Part shown: positions 51,111 through 60,222 of the stretch, piece by piece
Layout: the number at the start of each line of letters is the position of its first letter
How positions within the stretch are numbered: position 1 is the first letter of the stretch
DNA from: Bacteroidota bacterium
Lineage (GTDB): Bacteria > Bacteroidota > Bacteroidia > Bacteroidales > P3
Assembly (NCBI GenBank): GCA_017860275.1
Contig: JAFNAQ010000010.1
Coordinates: 1-64,000 of the forward strand
Direction: 5' to 3'
DNA: 64,000 nucleotides
Notes under the pieces: generated by a model
Seen by the model: only the letters and a program-made list of their open reading frames with translations
What the model was told of the DNA's origin: nothing
Databases searched by the model: none
Made by a program: the position numbers and the translations under genes

Positions 51111-52460
51111 CTACTCAACTCCATCATCTTTGAATAGATTTTTCAAGAAGTTGTCAATTACACCACTCATTCTTCCTTTTTTTGGATCTTTATTGTTGTT
51201 TGAAACTTCGGTTTCTTCAGGCTCTGGCTCAACAATTGGCTCATGAGTTATTGGTGCATCTTCTTCAATTTTCTCAGCCATTTTAGAACCTCCAATTTTA
51301 TCTTCTTTTTCAATCTCTTTTAAGCCTTCAAGCAATAAACCAATACCCGTAGCATGCATAGGATGAGTCATTTCTTCGGTAATTGTTCCTCCAAGATGAT
51401 CATGTGGAGTACCAATTCTTGCGTCAATACCACTTATGAACTCAGAAAGTTGAACAATATCCTTCATCTTAGCACCTCCACCAGAAAGCACAATACCAGC
51501 AATCATCTTTCTTTCGTAGCCCTTGCTCTTAATCTCAAACAATACTTGCTCAAGTATCATCTGCATACGAGCCTGAATGATTCCAGCAAGAGTTTTCATA
51601 GAAATTTCTCGTGGTTCACGACCTCTGAAACCTGGTATTGCAATTATTTCATCCTCTCTTGCAGATGCTGCTAAACAAGAACCAAATCTACATTTTAAAG
51701 CCTCTGCCTGAGTCTTAATAATTGAACATCCCTCTTTAATATCTTCTGTTATTACGTTACCAGCCAATGGAATAACCGCTGTATGACGTAAAATCCCTTC
51801 ATGGAATATTGCTATATCTGTAGTACCACCACCAATATCGACCAAACACACTCCTGCCTCTTTCTCACTTGCATCAACAACAGCCTCTGCCGAAGCTATT
51901 GGCTCAAGAATCAAATTCCTTACCTTATATCCTGCTATTTCAACACTTCTATATATATTTTCAATATTAATAATATTACCAGTAATAATATTAAAATTAC
52001 CTTCTAAGCATGAACCTGGAACTCCTACAGGACTAGTAATTCCCGTCTCCCCATCAACAATAAAGCTTTGTGGAATAACATGAATTATTTTCTCCCCTGC
52101 ATTTAGAACAAGATTATGCTGATCCTTTATTAGTCTATTTACATCAGAATCCTTAATAATATGACCTTTGCTTTCAAGCATAATCTGACCTCTATGTTGG
52201 ATATTGCGTATTTGATGACCAGCAATTCCAACAAAGACTTCTCTGACAATATAGCCTGTTTTTTCTTCAGCCTCTTGAACGGCTTTTTGAATTGAATTGG
52301 CTGTCTGTTCAATGTTTTTTACAACACCTCTGTCAACCCCAATTGACTCAGATTTACCCATACCAAGGATAATAGGTTCTCCTTCTTCGTTTCTTGAACC
52401 TATAAAGACTGCAATTTTTGTTGTACCTATGTCGATTCCAACAACTATTTCTCTTTCCAT
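51111..52460 (-). CDS. ftsA: Cell division protein FtsA
   Basis: A 449-residue actin-like protein that ties FtsZ to the membrane. VVGIDIGTTKIAVFIGS at the start is the phosphate-1 loop, CLVDIGGGTTDIAIF is phosphate-2 and GIVLSGGGAKMKDI is the adenosine region. The C-terminus (MSGVIDNFLKNLFKDDG) fits a membrane-targeting amphipathic helix after an acidic linker. It follows ftsQ by 42 bp and precedes ftsZ. Confidence 0.95.
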   Translation of the reverse strand: MEREIVVGIDIGTTKIAVFIGSRNEEGEPIILGMGKSESIGVDRGVVKNIEQTANSIQKAVQEAEEKTGYIVREVFVGIAGHQIRNIQHRGQIMLESKGHIIKDSDVNRLIKDQHNLVLNAGEKIIHVIPQSFIVDGETGITSPVGVPGSCLEGNFNIITGNIINIENIYRSVEIAGYKVRNLILEPIASAEAVVDASEKEAGVCLVDIGGGTTDIAIFHEGILRHTAVIPLAGNVITEDIKEGCSIIKTQAEALKCRFGSCLAASAREDEIIAIPGFRGREPREISMKTLAGIIQARMQMILEQVLFEIKSKGYERKMIAGIVLSGGGAKMKDIVQLSEFISGIDARIGTPHDHLGGTITEEMTHPMHATGIGLLLEGLKEIEKEDKIGGSKMAEKIEEDAPITHEPIVEPEPEETEVSNNNKDPKKGRMSGVIDNFLKNLFKDDGVE

Positions 52461-52502
52461 AATATTATATATTTAATTTGTATATTTCCTTTATTATTTG
52501 TT

Positions 52503-53297
52503 TCATTTCCTAGTACATACAACTTGATCCTTATAGCAAAGATTAACAACACTATAATTATCCCAGCCAATTACCGAAAATGCCTCCTTATATAAATAGT
52601 TTAACTTATTAAACTTTTCCTCCAAATTATTAATATCCCCAACCTTTATTGTATAGTCTCCAATCTTAGGGAAAAACTCAAACTCAGATTGATTAGGTAT
52701 ATATATTTGATCAATCTGATAAGCTAATATTGTATCATTGTATAGCTTTAGTGCCAAATAATAAAGAGAGGATGCTGTTTTCTCAACACCTTTCTTTGAA
52801 TCAATATCAATTGTGTCCAATCTCCCTTTTGATAATAATGCAGTATTTATAATAATATCTCCACTAGCAATAACAACATCAGAAAGAGCATCGTCCTTAA
52901 TATTTATTATCTTCCCAACCCTGTCTATATAAAACTGCATACCATTTCTAGAGTATAGCCTAAGAATAGGCACAGCTTGTGTTATAGTTATCTTTACCTT
53001 TCCAGTGAAATTAAGATATACTTCAGCATCCTCAATATAAGGTTGAGATTTTAAAAACTTCTCCACCTCATCTGCATCAACATCCTTTATATTCTTTTGA
53101 GACAAATCTCCAAATCTTGAGATCAAATCTAGTCTAATTGATTCAGAAGATATTATTGTATCCGAATTACCATAGCTAACACTAACAACAACCTTATCGA
53201 TGGGTTGTCTACCAACAAAAATATTAGCACCTATTATTAGAATAACCAATAATATTATGGCAATTAATGAAACAAATATTCTTCTACGTTTTTTCAT
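52503..53297 (-). CDS. ftsQ: Cell division protein FtsQ
   Basis: A 264-residue bitopic membrane protein of the divisome. A basic N-terminus (MKKRRRIF) is followed by one membrane helix (VSLIAIILLVILIIGANIFV) and a periplasmic POTRA-like region (VVVSVSYGNSDTIISSESIR ... FLKSQPYIEDAEVYLNFTGK) and beta domain. The ATG overlaps the last base of the murC stop. Called FtsQ from position and domain pattern. Confidence 0.85.
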   Translation of the reverse strand: MKKRRRIFVSLIAIILLVILIIGANIFVGRQPIDKVVVSVSYGNSDTIISSESIRLDLISRFGDLSQKNIKDVDADEVEKFLKSQPYIEDAEVYLNFTGKVKITITQAVPILRLYSRNGMQFYIDRVGKIINIKDDALSDVVIASGDIIINTALLSKGRLDTIDIDSKKGVEKTASSLYYLALKLYNDTILAYQIDQIYIPNQSEFEFFPKIGDYTIKVGDINNLEEKFNKLNYLYKEAFSVIGWDNYSVVNLCYKDQVVCTRK

Positions 53298-54652
53298 TAC
53301 TTTGAAAATCTCTCCTCAATTGGTTTAACTAACTTATCAATATCTCCTGCTCCCAATGTCAAAAGAACTTCTGGGTAAAGAGCCTCCAATAAATCTAATA
53401 ATGTATCCTCAGTACTATAATACTTATCCATCTTATCTATCTTGTGAAGTAACATCTTTGAGCTAACTCCTGGCAATGGTTTCTCCCTTGCAGGATAAAT
53501 ATCTATTAGCACAACCTCATCCAAAAGCTCTAAGGCTCTAGCAAAATCATCGGCGAAATCCTTAGTTCTCGAAAAAAGATGCGGCTGAAAAACTCCTGTT
53601 ATCTTCTTATTTGGATAAAGATCTCTCACAGATTCTATACAAGAGCGCAGCTCTTGTGGATGATGGGCGTAATCATCTATATAAACAAAATCATCCCTTT
53701 TTATCCTATAATCAAACCTCCTCTTAACTCCAGAGAAAGAAGAAATAGCCGTTCTTAACTCATCCTCATTTACCCCACAGTTCCATGCAATAGCCATAGC
53801 CAAAACTGAGTTTTCAATATTATGCAAGCCAGGGTAATTTAGGCAAATATCATAAATAACCTTCTCTGGAGTATGGAAATCGAAATAATAAGCTCCCTTA
53901 TAATTTCTAATATTCCAAGCATAGTATTCTGCCTCGTAGCCCGAAATTGTATATATCAATGTCTCAATACCCTCATTAACTTCAATATCAAGACCCTTCT
54001 TTAAGAATAGCTTTTCCTTAGAGTCATTGGTTTTAATAGGTATCTTGTTAGCAAACTCAACAAAGGTATTCTTCATTTCTTCGTGTGAGCCATAAATATC
54101 TAAATGATCTGCATCAACAGAAGTTATTGCAGCATAATATGGAGATAATTGGAGGAAAGAACGATCAAACTCATCTGCCTCAACCACCACAAATTCACTA
54201 TCCTTATTAATTACAAAATTAGATCCAAAATCCTTAGAAACACCACCAAGAAATGCGCTACAACCAATTGAGCTATTATGCAATAGATGAGCAACCATTG
54301 TTGTTACCGTAGTCTTTCCATGAGTTCCAGCAATTGCAATACATTTCTTCCCCATTGTCAACTCTCCCAACACTTGAGAGCGTTTCTTCATTGGAAAATT
54401 ATTATCGATAAAATAATTTAGCAGGACAGAATCCTTAGGGATAGCTGGAGTAAAGACAACTAAATCTATATCCTTAGGTAGATAAGAAATATCATCCATA
54501 TAAGAAATCTCAATACCTTCATTCTCTAGTTGCAATGTAAGCTCTGTCTTTGTTAAGTCATATCCACAAACCTTACATCCCATACCATTGAAGTATCTTG
54601 CAATAGCACTCATTCCAATGCCACCAATACCTAAAAAATAATACGTCTTCAT
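53297..54652 (-). CDS. murC: UDP-N-acetylmuramate--L-alanine ligase
   Basis: A 451-residue cytosolic ligase that adds the first amino acid of the peptidoglycan stem. The N-terminal UDP-binding loop is GIGGIGMSAIARYF (8-21), the ATP loop is GTHGKTTVTTM, and the C-terminal part has DDYAHHPQELRSCIES and FQPHLFSRT, all typical of MurC. It overlaps murG by 4 bp (ATGA) and ftsQ by 1 bp. Confidence 0.97.
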   Translation of the reverse strand: MKTYYFLGIGGIGMSAIARYFNGMGCKVCGYDLTKTELTLQLENEGIEISYMDDISYLPKDIDLVVFTPAIPKDSVLLNYFIDNNFPMKKRSQVLGELTMGKKCIAIAGTHGKTTVTTMVAHLLHNSSIGCSAFLGGVSKDFGSNFVINKDSEFVVVEADEFDRSFLQLSPYYAAITSVDADHLDIYGSHEEMKNTFVEFANKIPIKTNDSKEKLFLKKGLDIEVNEGIETLIYTISGYEAEYYAWNIRNYKGAYYFDFHTPEKVIYDICLNYPGLHNIENSVLAMAIAWNCGVNEDELRTAISSFSGVKRRFDYRIKRDDFVYIDDYAHHPQELRSCIESVRDLYPNKKITGVFQPHLFSRTKDFADDFARALELLDEVVLIDIYPAREKPLPGVSSKMLLHKIDKMDKYYSTEDTLLDLLEALYPEVLLTLGAGDIDKLVKPIEERFSK

Positions 54653-55740
54653 TTTACTAAACCCTCAACAATTTTTAAAATTCTTTCATCTGCATCTTTT
54701 ATCCCTAAGCTAAGAATATTCTCGCTCATACGCCTTTGTTTATCTTCATCCTTAATAAGCATATCAAGTTGAGCCAAAAGAGTATTTCTAGAATCAACAT
54801 CCTTAACCAAAATAGCTGCATCCTTATCAACCAAAGCCATAGCATTCTTGGTTTGATGATCCTCAGCAACATTAGGACTAGGAATTAATATTGTAGGTTT
54901 TCCAACAATACAAAGCTCACTTATAGCAATAGCTCCTGCTCTTGATATTATTATATCAGCAACAGAATAAGCCAAATCCATTTCATAGATAAACTCAAAA
55001 ACATTAATATTCTTACTATTAATCGTAGCGCTCTGCTCTTTAGCCTTTTCGAAATATCCCTTACCAGTTTGCCAAATCAACTGAATATCATTTTCCACAA
55101 AATAGTTTAGCCCTGTGGTAATACTCTCATTAATCGTTCTTGCTCCAAGACTTCCACCCACCACAAGAACAGTTCTTTTATTTGGATCCAAGCTAAAATG
55201 TTTAATAGCATCCTCTCTTTTATTTGTAAGAGAGCTTATCATCTGACGAATAGGATTGCCAGTAAACTCTATCTTAGAGGCATTAAACCAACGAGTCATA
55301 TTATCATAAGCCACGCAAATCTTATCAACCTTACTTGCTAACATCTTATTGGTAATCCCAGGATAGGAATTTTGTTCCTGAATTAGAGTTGGCACTTTGA
55401 GTCTTGCAGCAGCTTCAAGTGTTGGACCAGAGGCAAAGCCTCCAACACCAATTACTATATCTGGTTTAAATCTTTTAATAATTCTACGAGCCTTGAGGGT
55501 ACTACAAATAACCTTTAGAGGAAAAAGAAAATTCTTCCAAGTGAAGCGTCTTTGAAGACCACTAATCCATAAACCTTCAATCTTATAACCCGCTTGAGGC
55601 ACCTTCTCCATCTCCATTCTACCCTTAGCCCCAATAAATAATATTTCTGCATCGGCATATTTAGCCTTAATTGCATTAGCAATTGCAACGGCAGGGAATA
55701 TATGTCCCCCTGTTCCACCTCCACTAATTATTGCTCTCAT
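54649..55740 (-). CDS. murG: UDP-GlcNAc transferase MurG
   Basis: A 363-residue GT-B enzyme that makes lipid II from lipid I on the inner membrane face. The N-terminal loop GGGTGGHIFPAVAIA, the second glycine-rich motif GGSLGARTINES and the donor-site region DIIISRAGAIAISELCIVGK ... AEDHQTKNA are present. The gene lies 30 bp after ftsW and overlaps murC by 4 bp. Confidence 0.97.
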   Translation of the reverse strand: MRAIISGGGTGGHIFPAVAIANAIKAKYADAEILFIGAKGRMEMEKVPQAGYKIEGLWISGLQRRFTWKNFLFPLKVICSTLKARRIIKRFKPDIVIGVGGFASGPTLEAAARLKVPTLIQEQNSYPGITNKMLASKVDKICVAYDNMTRWFNASKIEFTGNPIRQMISSLTNKREDAIKHFSLDPNKRTVLVVGGSLGARTINESITTGLNYFVENDIQLIWQTGKGYFEKAKEQSATINSKNINVFEFIYEMDLAYSVADIIISRAGAIAISELCIVGKPTILIPSPNVAEDHQTKNAMALVDKDAAILVKDVDSRNTLLAQLDMLIKDEDKQRRMSENILSLGIKDADERILKIVEGLVK

Positions 55741-55770
55741 ATTATTATATTTTATAAATTAAATACTAAA

Positions 55771-56988
55771 CTAATTACTCCCCTTCTCAGAATCTTCAAC
55801 ACTTTCTTTCATTTCACCCTCTTCTTGAGATTCCACATCTTGTTCTAGTTGTTGCTTGGCAAGGTCTTTGTTTGCCTCAGCACTAATACTTAGCACTATT
55901 CCCAAGGCAACACAACTAAATAAGAAAGAAGTACCTCCATAACTAATAAATGGCAGAGTTTGCCCCGTTACAGGAGTTAGACTCGTGGCAACAAACATAT
56001 TAATCATAGCTTGAAAAACAATCATAACTATCAATCCAATAGAACAAAAAGCTCCAAAATATCCCTTTGAACGTCTTGCAATAATAATTCCTCTATAAAG
56101 AAGAATCATATATAAAGCCATTAATAGAACTCCAAAAATCATACCTCCCTCTTCAATAATAATGGCAAAAATAAAGTCATTATGACTCTCACTAAGGAAT
56201 CTTGCCTGCTCTGTATTTCCTAAAAACTTACCAAAGAAACCTCCAGTAGATATAGCCATACGAGCAAGATTAGGCTGAGTGATAGCATCCAAATCAACAT
56301 AATACCAATCCGAGATTCTATTAGACCAAGTCATAAAACGATCAATCAAATCAGGATTAATCGTATTGACAATAAAGACTATAAATAAGAATCCAAATAG
56401 TATAATAGGCAGAATGCTTAAATACTTAAGACTCACCCTTCCAATAAACATCATTATAAAACATACAGCAAAAAGAATTGCAGCAGTCGAGAAGTTCTCT
56501 GGGAAGATAAGTAGACAAACAATAATAATTGGAATTATCAATTTCTTAAATACCTCCTTAGACTTTATATTGTCTTGATATAAAGCCAAAAGACGAGCAA
56601 TATACACAATAAGAATTATCTTAACAATCTCTGAGGGTTGGAACTGCCCAACAAAAGGAATTGCTATCCACCTTGCAGCTGCCTTACCACCTATAGTACC
56701 AATCAATAGTGTAACAGTTAATAAGGCAATAGAAACATATAGTCCAATCTTAGAGAATCTTGAGAAGAATTTATATTTAATATTATGAGTAAGATACAAG
56801 ACAACAGTACCAAGAAGCAAAAGGAATATATGCTTACCAAACATAGAGGTAGGGCTCTTATGATTGTCAAAGACTTCCTTTCCTAAGGTGCTATAAACCT
56901 CTAAAATAGATATAGCTACGAATAATAGAAATATCATCCATATAACCTTATCTCCCTTGAGCTTTATTTTAAAGTTTCTTATATCCAT
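55771..56988 (-). CDS. ftsW: Peptidoglycan polymerase FtsW (SEDS family)
   Basis: A 405-residue membrane protein with about 10 helices. SEDS marks include GKAAARWIAIPFVGQFQPSE, the large outer loop with SESHNDFIFAIIIEEGGMIF (catalytic Asp region) and TPVTGQTLPFISYGGTSFLF near the C-terminus. It polymerises septal glycan together with the FtsI encoded in the same cluster. The tail is acidic (QDVESQEEGEMKESVEDSEK). It lies 15 bp after the MurD-like remnant. Confidence 0.96.
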   Translation of the reverse strand: MDIRNFKIKLKGDKVIWMIFLLFVAISILEVYSTLGKEVFDNHKSPTSMFGKHIFLLLLGTVVLYLTHNIKYKFFSRFSKIGLYVSIALLTVTLLIGTIGGKAAARWIAIPFVGQFQPSEIVKIILIVYIARLLALYQDNIKSKEVFKKLIIPIIIVCLLIFPENFSTAAILFAVCFIMMFIGRVSLKYLSILPIILFGFLFIVFIVNTINPDLIDRFMTWSNRISDWYYVDLDAITQPNLARMAISTGGFFGKFLGNTEQARFLSESHNDFIFAIIIEEGGMIFGVLLMALYMILLYRGIIIARRSKGYFGAFCSIGLIVMIVFQAMINMFVATSLTPVTGQTLPFISYGGTSFLFSCVALGIVLSISAEANKDLAKQQLEQDVESQEEGEMKESVEDSEKGSN

Positions 56989-57003
56989 CTTAGCTTTGTT
57001 TTT

Positions 57004-57540
57004 CTATAATGTATTTACAGCGTGACGAAAGCCCTCACCCTTAATGTCAATTTCATCCTCCATACCATTGGCAGGAGAATACATAACAACATCTTCGCTT
57101 TCTGCAATTGCATTAGCAAGCATAACAGCCTCATTAATATTATTAACCTCGAAGATATTATGAATTAACCCTTCGAAAGTATTTTTAAGATTTAGTCTTT
57201 CCTTACCAAAGCAAATCATTGCACCCACCTTCTCTCTAGCTATTGGGATAAGACAAGTGAAATTATTGTCCTTGCTATCAACATCTGCAATCCAAACAAT
57301 TTTATTTGTTACCGATTCCATTGAAAACCAAGTAGCATTAGGATTGATTGAACGAGCGTCATTAACAAATGAAACATCCTTAATCCTTGCCACAAGTTCT
57401 CTTTTATGTTCTTGTTCAACATTATTCCCAAAACAATTTAATAAGTTTTGTCTCTTAGCTAGAATATCGTTATAATTTCTGCCAGCAAGAGAAGAATATA
57501 CCTTTTCTCTACCTTGATTTGCTAATAATTCTAAAGTCAT
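57004..57540 (-). CDS. MurD-like protein reduced to the C-terminal ligase domain
   Basis: A 178-residue protein in the normal place of murD. From about residue 57 it follows MurD domain 3: FVNDARSINPNATWFSMESV (usual form FVNDSKATNxxATWxAL), KIVWIADVDSKDNNFTCLIP, EKVGAMICFGKER, INEAVMLANAIAESEDVVMY and SPAN. The first 55 residues match at most the end of the central domain. The UDP-binding domain and the ATP loop (GTNGKT type), about 270 residues, are absent. The gene starts 1 bp after the mraY stop, so nothing lies upstream, and the frame is intact. It cannot be a full ligase alone; it may be a regulatory or scaffold remnant, or work with a central domain encoded elsewhere. Confidence 0.8.
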   Translation of the reverse strand: MTLELLANQGREKVYSSLAGRNYNDILAKRQNLLNCFGNNVEQEHKRELVARIKDVSFVNDARSINPNATWFSMESVTNKIVWIADVDSKDNNFTCLIPIAREKVGAMICFGKERLNLKNTFEGLIHNIFEVNNINEAVMLANAIAESEDVVMYSPANGMEDEIDIKGEGFRHAVNTL

Positions 57541-57541
57541 A

Positions 57542-58795
57542 CTATCTAAGTTTTAATGTTATTACAGTTACTACAGCTAAGACTATTGAGATAATCATAA
57601 AACGCTGAACAATTTTTGGTTCCGCAAAACCCTTCTTCTGATAATGGTGATGAAGTGGAGCCATTAAGAATATCCTTCTACCCTCACCATATTTTCTCTT
57701 TGTCAATTTAAAATAGAATACCTGCATTACAACAGAAAGATTCTCCATAATAAATACCCCACAAAGAATAGGTATTAGTAATTCTTTTCTAATAAGTACA
57801 GCAAACACTGCTATAATACCTCCAATTGCCAAAGATCCCGTATCTCCCATAAATATCTGAGCAGGGTAAGTATTATACCATAAGAAACCTACTGTTGCCC
57901 CAACAAAGGCACTGATAAATATTGTAAGCTCTCCAGAATTTGGAATATACATTATATCTAAATAGTTGGCGAATATAATATTTCCCGACACCCATGCCAA
58001 GATAGCAAGAGTGGCACCAATTACTGCCGAAGTACCCGTGGCGAGCCCATCTATACCATCTGTGAGATTAGCACCATTGGAAATAGCTGTTACAATAAAT
58101 ATTACAATAGGAATAAAAATAATCCAAGCCCAATCTCTAAAGTCATCTCCTATCCATTTCACAAGATAAGCATAGTCGAACTCATTATTCTTCACAAAAG
58201 GAATAGTAGTCTTAGTAGACTGTTCTGCTTGAGCTGAAAATACACTCTTAGCCTTATCATAAGTCCTATCGTTTTGTAGGTTATGAGACATTGCATATCT
58301 TTCAACATCTTGTTTTTCCTTAATAGAAATATCTGGATGGAAATACATCATTGCTCCAACAACAATACCTAATGTTACTTGCCCCACAACCTTGAACTTT
58401 CCAGAAAGTCCTTTTTTATCATGCTTAAATACCTTAATATAATCGTCTAAGAAACCTATCAAACCAAGCCAAATGGTAGAGAATATCATTATTATTACAT
58501 AGATATTATCTAGCTTAGCAAACAAAAGAGTAGGGATAAGAATAGCACCAAGAATAATTAATCCTCCCATTGTAGGAGTACCCTCTTTTTCTTTTTGACC
58601 ATTCAAACCCAAGTCTCTAACACTCTCTCCTATCTGTTTTCTGCGTAAATAATCAATAATCCTTTTACCATAAACTATGCTTATAATAAGCGATGTGATT
58701 ACCGCAGCAGCAGCTCTAAAAGAAATATATTGGAAAACACCTGCTCCAGGTATTCCAAATTCTGTATGTAACCAAGTAAATAAATAGTACAACAT
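57542..58795 (-). CDS. mraY: Phospho-MurNAc-pentapeptide transferase MraY
   Basis: A 417-residue integral membrane enzyme that makes lipid [31 protein letters not shown] (first DD motif), [33 protein letters not shown] and the HHH loop ([11 protein letters not shown]) are all present. An insert of about 60 residues between helices (around 165-225) makes it longer than proteobacterial MraY, as usual in this phylum. It is 4 bp after murE. Confidence 0.97.
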   Translation of the reverse strand: MLYYLFTWLHTEFGIPGAGVFQYISFRAAAAVITSLIISIVYGKRIIDYLRRKQIGESVRDLGLNGQKEKEGTPTMGGLIILGAILIPTLLFAKLDNIYVIIMIFSTIWLGLIGFLDDYIKVFKHDKKGLSGKFKVVGQVTLGIVVGAMMYFHPDISIKEKQDVERYAMSHNLQNDRTYDKAKSVFSAQAEQSTKTTIPFVKNNEFDYAYLVKWIGDDFRDWAWIIFIPIVIFIVTAISNGANLTDGIDGLATGTSAVIGATLAILAWVSGNIIFANYLDIMYIPNSGELTIFISAFVGATVGFLWYNTYPAQIFMGDTGSLAIGGIIAVFAVLIRKELLIPILCGVFIMENLSVVMQVFYFKLTKRKYGEGRRIFLMAPLHHHYQKKGFAEPKIVQRFMIISIVLAVVTVITLKLR

Positions 58796-58799
58796 ATGC

Positions 58800-60221
58800 T
58801 TAATATTTTAAAGTTTCTTCTTTGTCGTCGAAATGATGTCTTACACCATTAATCTCTTGATACTTCTCATGCCCCTTACCAGCCACAAGGATAATATCTT
58901 CCTTTTGAGCAATTTGGCAAGCAAGCTTAATAGCATCATGACGATTAGTTATAGTAAAGGTCTTCTTCTGAGTTATTATATCGAGTCCCTCTTGCATTTG
59001 ACGAATAATTTCCTCTGGGTCTTCCGTTCTTGGATTATCACTAGTAAGGATAACATTGTCTGAGTTTTCGGCAGCAATCTTAGCCATAATAGGACGTTTT
59101 GTTCTGTCTCTATCTCCACCACAACCAACAACGGTAATAAGTTTGCCCAATCCTTCTCTTATAGTATTAATAGTATTTATCACATTCAATAAGGCATCAG
59201 GAGTATGAGCATAATCGATAATAGCCTTAGCACCAGAGGATATTGTAACACAATCGAACCTACCCTCAGCAGATTCTAACTCACTAATACCTCTTAGGGC
59301 CTCCTCTTTCTTTATTCCACAAAGAATTGCAGTAGAATAAATAGCAAGAATATTATAAGCATTAAACTTTCCAACAAGTCTTGTCCAAAGCTCAATACCA
59401 TCAATATTCAATAATATTCCCTCGAAACTATTCTCTAAAATAATTGCATGAAAGTCGGCTAAGGTCTGAAGGCTATAGCTATATTTCTTTGCCTTAGTAT
59501 TCTGAAGCATAATATCTCCATTCTTATCATCGATATTTGTTAGAGCAAAGGAAGTCTTTGGAAGAAAGTCGAAGAATTGTTTCTTAGCCTTGATGTATTC
59601 TGAAAAAGTCTTATGAAAATCTAAATGGTCATGGGTGATATTTGAGAATATACCTCCATAGAACTCAACTCCTTCAATTCTATGTTGAACAATAGAATGA
59701 GAGCTAACCTCCATAAATACAAATTCGCAACCTGCCTCAACCATTTCAAGAAATAACTTATTCAAAGAAATTGCATCTGGAGTAGTATGAGTTGCCTTAA
59801 CCTCAAGGTTATTTATCTTATTTACTATTGTAGAAACGAGTCCTGTCTTAAACCCAAGGTTCATAAAAAGTCTATGAAGAAGAGTAACCGTTGTCGTCTT
59901 ACCATTAGTACCCGTTATCCCAATAATCTTTAGCTTTGAAGATGGGTTATCATAATATTTAGAAGCAATAATACCTAAAGCCTTTGAGGAATCTTCAACC
60001 TTAATAAAGGTTACATCATAATCCTCTTGAGGAATATTTTCACAAACAATAAACTTTGCACCCTGTTCAATAGCCATAGGTATAAACTTATGACCATCTA
60101 CCAAGGTACCAGTTTGAGCAACAAATAGAAAACCTTCTGCAACCTCTCTTGAGTCGAAGCAAATACCCTTAACTAAGTCAAGTTTATTAAATAATTCATT
60201 TAGTTCTATATATTTTGCCAT
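58800..60221 (-). CDS. murE: UDP-MurNAc-tripeptide synthetase MurE (DAP-adding)
   Basis: A 473-residue cytosolic ligase that adds the third stem residue. The ATP loop is [33 protein letters not shown] lies in the centre and [15 protein letters not shown] in the C-terminal part. The DNPR motif ([12 protein letters not shown]) marks meso-diaminopimelate as the added residue. [20 protein letters not shown] ends the protein. It is 1 bp after ftsI. Confidence 0.97.
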   Translation of the reverse strand: MAKYIELNELFNKLDLVKGICFDSREVAEGFLFVAQTGTLVDGHKFIPMAIEQGAKFIVCENIPQEDYDVTFIKVEDSSKALGIIASKYYDNPSSKLKIIGITGTNGKTTTVTLLHRLFMNLGFKTGLVSTIVNKINNLEVKATHTTPDAISLNKLFLEMVEAGCEFVFMEVSSHSIVQHRIEGVEFYGGIFSNITHDHLDFHKTFSEYIKAKKQFFDFLPKTSFALTNIDDKNGDIMLQNTKAKKYSYSLQTLADFHAIILENSFEGILLNIDGIELWTRLVGKFNAYNILAIYSTAILCGIKKEEALRGISELESAEGRFDCVTISSGAKAIIDYAHTPDALLNVINTINTIREGLGKLITVVGCGGDRDRTKRPIMAKIAAENSDNVILTSDNPRTEDPEEIIRQMQEGLDIITQKKTFTITNRHDAIKLACQIAQKEDIILVAGKGHEKYQEINGVRHHFDDKEETLKY

Positions 60222-60222
60222 A

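Noticed and set aside
57004-57600. Idea that murD is frameshifted with its N-terminal part in another frame
   Set aside because: The bases upstream of the short gene code for mraY up to 2 bp before its start, so no N-terminal part can exist here.
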